This document shows, one piece after another, positions 47,711 through 58,170 of a stretch of DNA of 64,000 nt. This DNA comes from Vandiemenella viatica (lineage: Eukaryota > Arthropoda > Insecta > Orthoptera > Morabidae), in assembly GCA_031002005.1 (NCBI GenBank), contig CM061920.1:104777447-104841446 (forward strand). Direction: 5' to 3'. The position numbers and the translations under genes are program-made. Each line of letters opens with the position of its first letter. The first letter of the stretch is position 1. A model generated the notes under the pieces. That model worked only from the letters and a program-made list of their open reading frames with translations. It ran no database searches and was not told the DNA's origin.

Positions 47711-47825
47711 GGATCCTTCTAAAAGAGGAATTTTCAGCCATTGTTTGAAGAGGTAGGACTTCATGTTCCTTTCCTCTCACACCAACAGTTAAAAGTGGAA
47801 TCCGAACCACGGAATTGTAAGGATG
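47711..47825 (-). mobile_element. SINE family B fragment
   Basis: On the minus strand CCGTGGTTCGGATTCCAC and GAGAGGAAAGGAAC match the body of the 43344 copy in order, ending at the CTTTTAGAAGGATCC equivalent of its 3' part. The tRNA-like head is absent. Confidence 0.7.
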
Positions 47826-48871
47826 TGTGACAGTAAATAGAATGGAGAAGGATTAATACAAGGCTATGGACAGAATGCAGTTATTGAGCAAAGACATATT
47901 TATCGCCATCAACCACTTTTGTAAACTAACGTTATTTATTAGTTCCGAAACTGTGGCTCTATCCGTATTTGAGAACACTATTCCAACAATGTTTTGACAA
48001 ATATGACTTAATGTATGCTGATTATAGGTAAAGATCAAGAAGAGGAAAAAGCGATAAATAGACTAGAAATACATTCTGAATGAAAATTATTATTCTTCCT
48101 ATACAAACATGGAGTTTTCTTCGTTTATAACTTCCAGTAAAAAAAATCTTTACCACTTTTTCTCTAAGCACCGATTTCCACGACAAAGACCCATCAACAT
48201 GAAATGATGATTCTGATTACCAGAATTGAATTAAGAAAATAATTGTTATGAATGGTGTAGCAGACAACCTTCACACAAAAAATTAAACTCAGGGATAATT
48301 TATTCTACAGGTCGTTACAGAAAATCGTAAAAAATATCCAATCGACAGAAAATCTGATCAACTAATACTAAATAGTAAATCATAATAATAGGAAATGTTT
48401 AGTGTTCATTAAAATCAGTTGCAACTAAAAATGTGTCTATCTGGTAGAAGTTGCATTATTAATTTTAACTTTTTAAAAACTTTTAATGTTATTTTAAGAT
48501 TTTTTTCAAATTAAAGTTTGTTAAATTTGAATCACGACATCCTTAAACAATTGAGTGGGGTTGGCTGGACCTAATAACGGCAATTTCTGTATCAACAATA
48601 AACAAAATGGTCATAATAGGCACGAATACACCATTTTTTAACGAAAGTAGTTGTTGCTTACACATCTAGCTGTTTGAGGGTAACATTAAAGTTAATCCGA
48701 TTGCATAGGGGGATGGGACCGGTAAAATTTCAATTTTCGGAAAATTGTCTATTGCTCCTAAAGTACGGTAACAATGTGCGTAAATCTTTTGTTATATGCA
48801 CTATGATTTTTGATTGATACCACATAAGTTTTATCAGTCTTGGTTCTTACTGTTTTAAAATTGAAAGTCTC
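47826..48871. other. AT-rich sequence, nothing recognised
   Basis: No supported feature. Confidence 0.45.
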
Positions 48872-49055
48872 GAGCTCAAATTCTGATGCGCTTAGAAGTC
48901 TTTAGTGGATTTGCTTTCTTCACCTTAGCTACACCAGGAAACACATTGGTTCCGAATTCTCGCTAAGCTGTGGGCCAGAGATGCACGGAACTGGCCCTGC
49001 TACCTCTGACATGCTGGCTTATTATGGCTGATTCGTGAAGATCCAAGCATTTTTA
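48872..49055 (+). mobile_element. SINE family B fragment, diverged
   Basis: CTCGAGCTCAAATTCTG matches the degraded B-box end of the head. AGCTACACCAGG, GGTTCCGAATTC, GGAACTGGCCCTGCTACCTC and TGACATGCTGGCTTA then follow the body order of 43344-43614 with many substitutions. Confidence 0.7.
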
Positions 49056-52000
49056 CACTAATCACTTAAAAACTCATTGATAATTTTTTTTATTTCAATG
49101 TATGATCATCGATTGCTCCTAAAATACGCTATCCATTGCACGAATCATATTTTAGGGGAAATAGGATACATTCAAATGTGTCCCATATAGATTTCGCCAG
49201 ATTTGATCAAGTAATTTTTTCTTTATAAATTTTACAAGTAACAAAATAATTGATTCTGATTTTTGTCCACCTATTTGGAAAATCTCTTTTCAGTTGAAAG
49301 TGCATACACTTGGAATGGTCTAATTGAAACTTCATCTCAATTAGTTTAGTACATGGTTTTTAATTCAACAAAAACAAAAAAAAAATTCAAACTTTTGATA
49401 GGAACATTTGATGAAATGTTTAAAGAAAAATATAATGAAAATTTTAAGAAAGACACTTTAAAAAACCGAAGTAAGAATGTATTTACAAAGTCAAAAAATA
49501 TTTTTACGAAACTCTCCCATGAATATATTGTATTAATTTATTATTAAATTATTTTATAAATGAATGACGTGTTATTTTATTATCGTTCTTGGAAATAGAT
49601 CTTAATTATAATTAAGATGTCTTTATGCATGTACATAATTTGTATCATTGTAGAAATTTCCTTTTTAAATCACTAGATAGATCAAAAAATTGCTTTCTGT
49701 ATATAAGTCCCTTTAATTGGACTAACATTTGTAATAATTTTGGGAGACTTTTGTCAAATGAGATATTATTTCATAGAGTTTTAGACGGGCCAGTTAAATG
49801 TATGTAACATAGTTTGCTTTTAAACTAGAAGCATTATTTAGTAAGATTCGTGTTTTGATGTGGTGGAACGAATTTACCAACTACGTACCTCGCACGGCAG
49901 AATACGGTTACGGCAATGGGTTAGACTATTTACGCCTTTCCCCGGCATATCCCGTGTTCCTGCCCGTTAGTCGCCTGTCGGTCTACCACTTTGCATGTGA
50001 ACTGCTGTGCGAGGACGGAAATGACGCAACAAACACGCAGCTTACGCGCCGGGTATATCTGCTGAAGAGCCTAGTAAGTGAAATCCTATACTGTGGCGAA
50101 ATCCCCCGGAATACGTAATAGCTTCATGCATAAATCATGGCTTATGCGTTTCCAAGCCCGCGGCCGATGTCTTCATGGAGGACTCGTCTCTGTTAGAAGA
50201 TACCTCTCGACCGGAGTGGTCCACTGAATAATTCCACAAACAGTGACGAACGCAATACTCGACGGTTTCCAAAGCACAGTGCCAGGGTTTTATCTTTACT
50301 GCCAAGTAAACAACTATACTAAATATCGCTATTGTTTAAAATATTTTAGTGTAATTTGTGTAATGTATCTGGTCAGTATACACACATATGCAAGAACAAC
50401 CAAAAGTTTTACAATTATTACTGCAATGACTAGCTTGTACGTTATCAACAATATTTTACGAAACTCAGTAGGGATATCATACGATTTACATTTTTGAAAT
50501 TACGGTTTGTCTACAGTGTTCTTCTTAGATGGATGTTAACAAGAAACGAAACTATTTTTTCCGAGTATTATGTACACGTTGTTCGAAAATGAGTATGCAA
50601 CTTTGAAAATATTAAGAAGTTTATCTATCCGGAAAAACTACTTAAGTTTTATGTTGGACCTCATTTTTGTTGTAAATTTCTCTATTAGTGATGATGCATG
50701 AAACAGACCTAAAACCCGATTTGTATGAATTTCAATCTTATGAATTACGTATATTGGAGTTGGAGAGAGATAAACATCGATTAATTGTAAATTTGTGTAT
50801 TTTTCGTATGAATGAGTATTGTTTTGATGGACTGAAATTGTTTAAATTAAAAGCATTGTTTGAAATAATAATTGAAATATTGTAATTATGAACGTTCGTA
50901 TGTAATGGTGTTTTGCGAACGATTATCGGCTATTTGAAATGTTTAATTTTTTCATTTTTATCTTTAAATGCCTGTAAATATTCTCTAGTTTCGTTTAAAA
51001 AGGTTTATTTATGGTTATAAATAATTCTGTATAAATTTTGATTGTTTTTGTACTAATTCTATTGTTTTGAGTGAGTGTTAAAGCTCAAGAAGCGTCCGTG
51101 GCCTCTTTTTATGTTTTCTTGGTAATTCTGTAGTGTTTATTAAAGCTCTTAGGATCGCTAGCTGTTGGGTTCGCTGGAAACTTTGGCTAAAGGATGCTGA
51201 GTCTGTGATGTGCTTTAGAATATTTGGAAAAAGCTAATGCCACTCCTTTCCGTAAAACTGTTTATTCGACGGAACAAATAGTGAAGTAAACGTTTTCGAC
51301 GGTCTTGTTATTTCATCATGCACCTTGTAATTCAGTAGTTATAGAAACTAATTAATTTGTGACTGTTATAAATCACCTGGTGACCTGACTAAAAACACTG
51401 TAAAACTAAGCACTGATTAAATAAATTGAAACATCTTACGGCAAACTTCCAGCGAGTCGTTCAACAAGGCTTCCACGACATGACTAAATAACAATTAACA
51501 GCAAACAGCGAGTTGCTTACAAAGCAGACAGCCCACCGGAAGTCAGTATGTGTGAAACTTCCGGGTTCAGCAAGATTGGCAGTCAAAAACGTAGCTTACA
51601 CTCTAGCTTAAACGATCCGCAATTAACTTTTTCATTGGTGTCATTTCCAGAAGTAAGACGACCATGCCGTTAGCCATGCACAGCCAATCCAACTCCCTGG
51701 AAGAGATACTTCAATTAACTCCAGAACTGCTGCGAGATTGTCCGTATTTTACTGTCCTATTCGTAGTAAAACATATTATTGAGCCCCAGTTATGGCAGAG
51801 CCTAAGCCATTTCTATAGAACCACTCCATTATTTACTGCAAACTCATTAGAGCCTTGAGAGAACCATCCTTCCTTACTGAGTGCCGAAAATTCCCTTCTC
51901 TACATGAATTCGAACCAGCTAACACAAGCCAGCAATCAAGCTGACAATCATGGTGTCCAAACAACCTGAGGCTACGGGGTGGGCTTAAACAAATACATCT

Positions 52001-52351
52001 TTTTCGTCTCAATTTAACTCTAGAATGAGAAAATTTGAAATATACGACAACCAGGATCCCATTTATGCTGGTTGCATGAATAAAATAGGACCTTTGACTT
52101 TGTATTTTCTAAGATAATACATACAATCACACTTGTGCGCTGTAGCTAACGTCTTAAAGGAAGTGATGTGGATTTCTTCCTTCTTTAATTCTGCATTTTT
52201 GTGCGTTCACTTTGCCTGTGATATGAAATGTTGAGCTAGTTTCGAAGAATATGGAGGTCAAGAAAGTCTCGTATTCCCAATTCCAACACTGTAGCCAACA
52301 CGTCTTTCAATCGGCGATTTTTTTAAATTATATATATATATATATGCAGGT
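49056..52351. other. AT-rich sequence; one GC-richer open frame of unknown meaning
   Basis: Most of this stretch shows nothing. At 49855-50118 an 87-residue plus-strand frame lies in a locally GC-richer segment with codon-like composition, unlike the flanking AT-rich DNA. It has no recognisable domain (Tyr/Leu/Arg-rich, including LSPAYPVFLPVSRLSVYHF). It could be a host exon or chance. A (TA)n microsatellite lies at about 52330-52345, immediately before the LINE. Confidence 0.35.
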
Positions 52352-53387
52352 TCACAAGCAGATACAATTTTTTTAAATTTCCAGAAAGCCTTTGACTCTG
52401 TGCCACACAACCGCCTTTTAGCGAAGCTACGAGCGTACGGTATATCGCATCAGCTTTGTGAATGGATAAAGGATTTTCTAACTGGTCGGTCGCAGTATGT
52501 TGTCGTTGAAGGAGAAAGTTCTTCTAATCCAGATGTTAGTTACATCGGGCGTACCTCAAGGAAGTGTAATAGGACCACTTCTTTTGTTAATTTTTATAAA
52601 CGATCTCAGAGACAAAGTTAAAAGCCTTTTTAGATTGTTTGCTGATGGTGCGGTTATTTATAGGGAAATAAGAAATTTGGCCGATTGCTTAGAAATTCAG
52701 CGCGATCTGGATATTATTTTGGCTTGGTGCTCTGAGTGGCAACTTACTCTAAATTGTATAAAGTGCAAGACAATGAGCATAACTAACAAAAAGAATCCAA
52801 CTGTTCAGAAATACGAGTTAAACAATACAGTTATTGATATGGTCGATTCTATGAAATATTTGGGAGTAACAGTACAAAGGAACATGAAATGGGACATACA
52901 CATTAATTCGTTAGTAGGTAGAGCAAATTCTAGGCTGCGATTCATAGGTCGAATCTTGAAAAACTGTAATGAACAAACAAAGGAGATAGTGTACAAATCT
53001 CTTGTGCGTCCACATTTGGATTATTGTTATGCCATTTGGGACCCGTTTCGTAAGGGGTTGATCGAAAGTATAGAGAAAGTACAGAGAAGAGCCGCTCGAT
53101 TCGTGACCGCTTGCTACAGTCCTTATGAAAGCGTCACAGAACTGATTAGTAGACTAGGTTGGGAGTCTCTGGTAGATAGACGACACACGTTTCGTTTAAA
53201 CTTATTGGTAAACATGCGTACTCCCACTTTCACTTTTGAGTGTAGTGAAATACTTCTTCCACCAACCTATTTGAGTCGGAAGGACAGGAAAGATAAAATT
53301 AGAGAAATAAGGTGCCGGACTGATTCTTATATGAATTCTTTTTTCCCTCGTACCATTAGGGATTGGAATGCACAGCAAAGAGATTAG
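52352..53387 (+). pseudogene. CR1-like LINE reverse transcriptase, frameshifted and active-site mutated
   Basis: The first frame gives DTIFLNFQKAFDSVPHNRLL (first catalytic-Asp block) and WIKDFLTGRSQYVVVEG. A frameshift near 52536-52545 leads into the second frame with SGVPQGSVIGPLL, FINDLRD, the active-site block FADGAVIY (about 52638-52661), MKYLGVTV, LVRPHLDYCYAIWDP, VQRRAARFV, LGWESLVDRR and a terminal FFPRTIRDWN. The second aspartate of FADD is Gly here, which would abolish catalysis independently of the frameshift. The long undamaged second frame (296 residues) suggests moderate age. Confidence 0.9.
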
Positions 53388-53460
53388 CTTTGGTGCTGAG
53401 CACCCTCTGCCACCCACAATTTTGTGAATTGCAGAGTATATATGTAGATGAAGATGTAGA
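52352..53460 (+). mobile_element. 5'-truncated CR1-like LINE
   Basis: RT coding sequence starts abruptly after a (TA)n tract and runs to a stop at 53387. A short 3' UTR follows and ends in the tandem hexamer-like tail ATGTAGATGAAGATGTAGAT at about 53441-53460. Such a microsatellite 3' end and the RT motifs match the CR1-type LINEs widespread in insects. The truncation removes the endonuclease and the first RT blocks. Confidence 0.85.
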
Positions 53461-53462
53461 TA

Positions 53463-54560
53463 TATATAAAGATGAATGTATGTATGTTTGTTCTTCATAC
53501 AAATTCAAAGTTTTCATCCGATCTCGATGAAACTTTGCACACTTATTGAAACAAGGAGAAAAATACTGTCTACATTTGGTAAAAAATTATCTCTATAAAT
53601 AATAAATGTTGTCTTATAATTTCGAAACATTACTGAACGGCTATAGACAGACGCGTTGGATATGGAGGTCTCTGAACTGTTTTTCCGTGTAACGGTCAGC
53701 TAGCGGAGTGGTTGAAGCGCCTACTTACTAATGTTTGGGTCGTGGTCTCGGCCTCAAATCCCCGCGGAGACTAAGATTTTTAAAAATTGTTTTTGATCGT
53801 AAGAGTCAGGCCTGGGCCGTCGGTTATTCGGATTGAATGTTAAACTGTAGATATCACAAATTTAGGGGTGCAATGCGAGCCAATTCGTAGGTAGTCTTTC
53901 AATGCTGTAGATGTACACTTTTTGACGTTATATTAATCCCTCAGGGGTGATTCGCAGTCAGTGTGTTTGTGATCTGCAGTAATATCTATATATGTATAAA
54001 GATGAATGTATGTATGTTTGTTGGTCTGTTTGTTTGTTTTTTTGTTTGTTGGTTTGTTTGTTCTTCATACAAATCCACAGTTTTCATCCGATCTCGATAA
54101 AACTTTGCACACTTATCCTTTGAAACAAGGAAAAAAATACTGTCTTACATTTGGTTGAAAAATTATCTGTATAAATAATACATGTTGTCTTATAATTTCG
54201 AAATATAACTGAACGGCGATAGACAGACGCGTTGGATATGGATGTCTTTGTACTCTTTTTTAGTGTAGTGGTCACGTAGCTCAGTGGTTAAAGCGCTTTC
54301 TTACAAATGTTTGGATCGTGGTCTCGGGCTCAAATCTCCATGGAGACTAAGATTTTTAAAAATTGTTTTTGATCGTAAAGGTCACACCTGGGCCGTCGGT
54401 TATTCGAATTGAATGTTAAACTGTAGATGTCACATATTTAGGGGTTCAATGCGAGGCAAATTGTAGGTAGTCTTGCATTGATGTAGGTGTACACTTTTTT
54501 ACGTTATGATCCCTTTAGGGTTGTTCGCAGTCAGTGTGTGTGTGTGATCTGCAGTAATAA
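53463..54560 (+). repeat. Tandem duplication (~530-bp unit, two copies), each with a tRNA-like SINE head
   Basis: Unit 1 (53463-53992) and unit 2 (53993-54560) both start ATAAAGATGAATGTATGTAT. Both then contain CATCCGATCTCGAT, AACTTTGCACACTTAT, GACAGACGCGTTGGATATGG, a tRNA-like head (53692-53775; 54270-54350, GTAGCTCAGTGGTTAAAGCG), GACTAAGATTTTTAAAAATT, GTTAAACTGTAGAT and GATCTGCAGTAAT. Unit 2 is longer because of a (GTTT)n expansion at about 54016-54061. The two copies are similar but not identical. The head resembles family B, and the 5' part resembles the simple-repeat-rich ends common in insect interspersed repeats. A composite SINE dimer or a local segmental duplication would both fit. 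Confidence 0.85.
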
Positions 54561-54925
54561 TATTATAAATGCGGAAGTAAGTCTGTGTCTTTTTGTTACG
54601 TTTTGACGACTAAATGGCTATACCGATATTGATGGAGTTTGACAAAAAAATCTGTGGCAAAGGCACAGGACATTTTGTCCGGTATGATAAGCAGTTGTAG
54701 TCAAGAAATTTTGAGAACTTATCGATTGGTGACAAAAATATGTTGGAAATTTCTTCTCTTCAAGAGAGAGGTTCGACGGTAGAGTGATATAGTGATATAG
54801 CTTTCCTGTCATATTATGCCTACTCGATGTTGCTTGGGACCAATCCTTCGTTACCAACAACATTCTATATTCAATTCTGGCAAAGAAATTCTTAATTCAC
54901 GCGTACGAAGTCGCGGGTATCAGAA
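54560..54925 (+). mobile_element. Interspersed repeat of the RTE/SINE 3'-end type
   Basis: It begins TATTATAAATGCGGAAGTAA with GTCTGTGTCTTTTTGTTACG and finishes TCACGCGTACGAAGTCGCGG followed by GTATCAG. This start-and-end signature recurs in 3' ends of insect RTE LINEs and derived SINEs. An 81-residue minus frame inside (54618-54863) has no motif. Assignment to a family is from remembered style only. Confidence 0.5.
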
Positions 54926-56974
54926 AGTTTATTAATAAATTAAAACTCAGAAGTCTTGATAAGGACCCCAAATGCCCTAATACAGAGACGGCACTAATAA
55001 ATCATTTTCCCTCTAAGATAATTATTTATAAGAGAACAACTTGGCAACACAGATTTCAAAGTTCTTGGAATTGTGGAGAAAGAGGAGAAGGAATTTTTCA
55101 ATATCCTTTTGAAGGGACACATATTTCTCCGAAACAATTTCAGGAACCTACAGAAATGAATAATTTAAATCTAAGTGGCTGGAACAGTGACCGAATCCTA
55201 ATGTCAGGACCGAACGCTACCCACTCATCCACTAGTCTTGGTTTGAAAATTTGTGTGTTAAACTGAGAATCATTACTTTTTATCTAATCAGAAAGTAGAC
55301 GGATGTTGCAATAAGGGAGACGTAAGTTTCAATCGACTGGCAATATGGCAAAGTACTAAATATAAGAAATACTAAATTATAGCCGAAGCAACGATGTGGA
55401 TTAAACTACAAGAGAAAATGCATAGACTGACGAAAAATCAGTTAGTAGGTATATCCCGCTAAAAATAATCTCTTGTATGTTGGAATTCCCGTAAATACTG
55501 GCTGAAGTACTAAATCAAACGTGTAATGCGATGGGTTGGGTCTGGGTAATTTTAATTAGCATTACTTATTAATATTTAATTTATTTATTTAATTAAATTT
55601 TTGTGAAAGAGGTGTGAAATTAGAAGACATATGCATACTATCTAGATATGGGTCGTAACCTGACCAGTTTATTTCGTTAAAGAACATATGGCATGCAGAC
55701 AAAGGTATATTAGCGTTATTTAATTATAAACAATCTAAAATTAAAAAATCAACAGAGGCAGTAAAATCCTAAAAAAACGGAATATAACTTAAAATAATTG
55801 ATCACCACTATATAGTAATTAATGGACATCAAAAACATACGAGAATGAATTTACAAAGCGAATAGACATGCAGGGTTATTGGGTTTGCCGTACATTAATT
55901 CAAATACGTGATCACTAATTTTCATTCTTGATACTTAAAATTTTCTTTGCTCTCGGCAATATCATTAGGTCCGTTTTATACAGTCAAAACTGCATGTAAC
56001 CCTACACTCAAAGCATTACAGGGTGAGTTATAAGAGTGTGTAGTGACTTGTGCATTACACTGTGTCCGGCAAAATATGATCGCTTTACCGTATACAATTT
56101 CAGCAAATGTCGTCAGCAGCTCAACGACTCGTCTGATATTCGTAAGCCCGCAAAATCTAATGTGTGGGCTACAGAACGTTGAATACTGCAAGTCTGATAG
56201 TGCAAAACACTATCAGCACCCGATTTCCGACCAACCGTCGTAATGTTGGAAATCGTAAGCCCCCTTCTCTGGCGTCGAAAGGTGGCTCCGCCCTACAGCG
56301 TCCTTCTCGAATCACCATTGGTAACGTTTTTCCGGGTAACAAGTGAACAGAATTTCCAGAAAATCAATCAAAGGTTTTAAATATAAGATTTTTTTATTGG
56401 GCATTACTCTCTCCCCTTTGTCACCAAACTTTGCAGGTTTCCTGCACATAGATTGGCCAACACGTTCAGTATATATCGATAGTCTTCGGGTCCGACTATC
56501 GCGTTTCAGTAGCAGAAAGTCGCCGTAATTCTCACGGGTAAAAATGCTGTCGCTTGTACTGCCGGAATCTTTGATAAGCCGTTTGCTGACCACGAATCTA
56601 GGTGGTCAGCCAATACAGACTGATCTCGTAATAATAAAACTTATTGCAGTGCAGTTACCATTCTGTTGTATTCATATGTAATGAGTAATCTCATTACAAA
56701 CGTTTGAAACATATTTTTGATTAATCAAGGTACTTCAATAGACGGTGCCAGAAACTTGACGTTTCACGGCACATTGAACAAATAGTTAAAGGACTGTGAA
56801 AGTTTTTCGAAGTTCTAAGCAAAACTAAGTAAATCAGGACGCCTAAAAACACATTTATGTTGCATAACAGAGGAAATTCTGAGCAATATACACATTCGTG
56901 AATTCCAAGAAAACTTCAGGGCCTAATTCTCGACTGACCAAATAGTAGACTACTTGTAATTCTATTCCTTTTTA
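54926..56974. other. Unassigned sequence; possible very old SINE A trace
   Basis: At about 55090-55240 the minus strand has GATGAGTGGGTAGCGTTCGG and, further on, GTTTCGGAGAAATATG, faintly following family A order; too weak to call. The segment 56010-56350 contains CAGGGTGAGTTATAAGAGTG but no matching inverted end. No gene recognised. Confidence 0.35.
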
Positions 56975-57205
56975 ACCGGTAGGACTTCACGGCTTGTCGA
57001 AGTCACTACAACCGGGAGAGTATTTGGGGCAAGGAACAGCAAGTATTACGGAGATGGTCTTTCTGAGGGAACTAACTCGCCCTTCACGTATAGTGATTTC
57101 GGGGAACATTGAAAAACTGAAATCTGGGTGGTCCTGCTGAAAATCGAACGCACATCCTGCTGAATATCAGGCCTGAGAGTAAGCCGCTCAAACTACATGT
57201 TTGGT
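56975..57205 (-). mobile_element. tRNA-derived SINE (family A), diverged
   Basis: The minus strand reads GAGCGGCTTACTCTCAGGCC (A-box region), GCGTTCGATTTTC (B-box), ACCCAGATTTCAGTTTTTC, CCCCGAAATCACTATACG and TTGCCCCAAATACTCTCC, in family A order. Old copy; the tail is unclear. Confidence 0.7.
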
Positions 57206-57684
57206 CTATGTTTCGAGAAGTTCCCTCCTGATGGAGAGTAATTAAGCCGCGGTAACTGTCCTGGGAATAAGACGCTGCTACATCAGCAAGAGCAAGTTGA
57301 CTAACTAGGCATTAAGCCTTCTGCGCATATGCGGCAATTCCGCAAGGCGTCTTGATGCGCGGAGCTGCCATGTATTCACGAACAGGTATAATGAGCAGGA
57401 GTTTGAACACATTTTCGGCATTGTTTTCAAGAAGTTTTCCGTATTCACTAAGATTTTCACCCTCTCACCCTGAAAATGTGCGTTAAATAAACAGGAAAAT
57501 TAAAACACACTTGAACGTTACTTGCACGATTTTTCTAAAATATCGACACGCACAAAATGTATTTCAGTCAGATATTACTTTATGCACATTCATTTAATCA
57601 TTAATTTAATTGCAGTTCAGCACATACACGGGTGAGAATTTCTCTACAATCCAGACGCTTCGGTGATAAAACAGTCTGCAGGCT
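57206..57684. other. Unassigned sequence
   Basis: Nothing recognised. Confidence 0.4.
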
Positions 57685-57823
57685 TTGTCAGGGGTGAGAT
57701 GAAGCAGCTGGTCCAACACGCGAAGGTTCCTCACCCTCGATTGCAGCTGCTTGACAATGGGGACGAAGAAACTACTTGCTGAAACGTCATGTCTAATCAG
57801 TGAACTTAAACAAGTAGTTTCTT
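57685..57823 (+). other. Structured non-coding block: interleaved complementary segments and long inverted repeat
   Basis: Segments GGGTGAG (57692-57698) and CTCACCC (57730-57736) are complementary, as are AAGCAGCTG (57702-57710) and CAGCTGCTT (57744-57752). The order A-B-A'-B' is a pseudoknot topology. TTGTCA/TGACAA (57685-57690 and 57752-57757) could close it. Immediately downstream, AAGAAACTACTTG (57766-57778) is perfectly complementary to CAAGTAGTTTCTT (57811-57823). GACGAAG...GAAACGTC (57762-57787) resembles the ends of Penelope-like elements. There is no coding sequence. It is likely part of a PLE-type or other retroelement end. Function is unknown. Confidence 0.5.
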
Positions 57824-57957
57824 GAGAAAAAATAACTGCTGTTATTTTGGCGATTGTTGAAATGTGCTAAATCTATAATTCATTGGTGAATGATGTAAAG
57901 TCAGACGGAATAGTAACGTCATTTCAGTATGCGCATTGTATTTTGTTTATATCTTTG

Positions 57958-58170
57958 CGCCTCGTCGATGTCGAGGTCATTACAGGCCTGAAAGGACTGG
58001 GGGTAAGGAACGAGAAGGAATTCGGCCATGGTATTTTTCAAGGAAGGATTCCGGCATTCGACTGGAGTGATTAGGGCAAACCGTGGAAAACCCAAATCTA
58101 AATGACCGAAAGGGGATTCGAACCCTCTTCCTTGCGAATGTAATGCCGGAGCTATACCACTCATCCCCCA
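57958..58170 (-). mobile_element. tRNA-derived SINE (family A)
   Basis: The plus strand shows the complement: GCCTCGTCGATGTCGAGGTC (tail end), GGAATTCGGCCATGG, GGCATTCGACTGGAGTGATT, GGAAAACCCAAATC, and GGGGATTCGAACCC as the B-box complement. The head near 58150-58170 (TATACCACTCATCCCC) is altered. The poly(A) tail is missing or lost. Confidence 0.85.

Noticed and set aside
49600..49830. Possible third copy of the 40.8-kb LINE C-terminus (GAGTTTTAGACGGGCCAGTT)
   Set aside because: Similarity is limited to about 25 bases and the minus-strand translation does not continue the LINE motifs.
56010..56640. DNA transposon suggested by CAGGGTGAGTTATAAGAG
   Set aside because: No inverted counterpart or coding remnant was found nearby.
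57685..57760. HDV-like self-cleaving ribozyme
   Set aside because: The A-B-A'-B' order matches P1-P2-P1'-P2', but only about 7 bases separate P1' from P2', with no room for P4 or a proper J4/2. Kept only as a pseudoknot-capable block.
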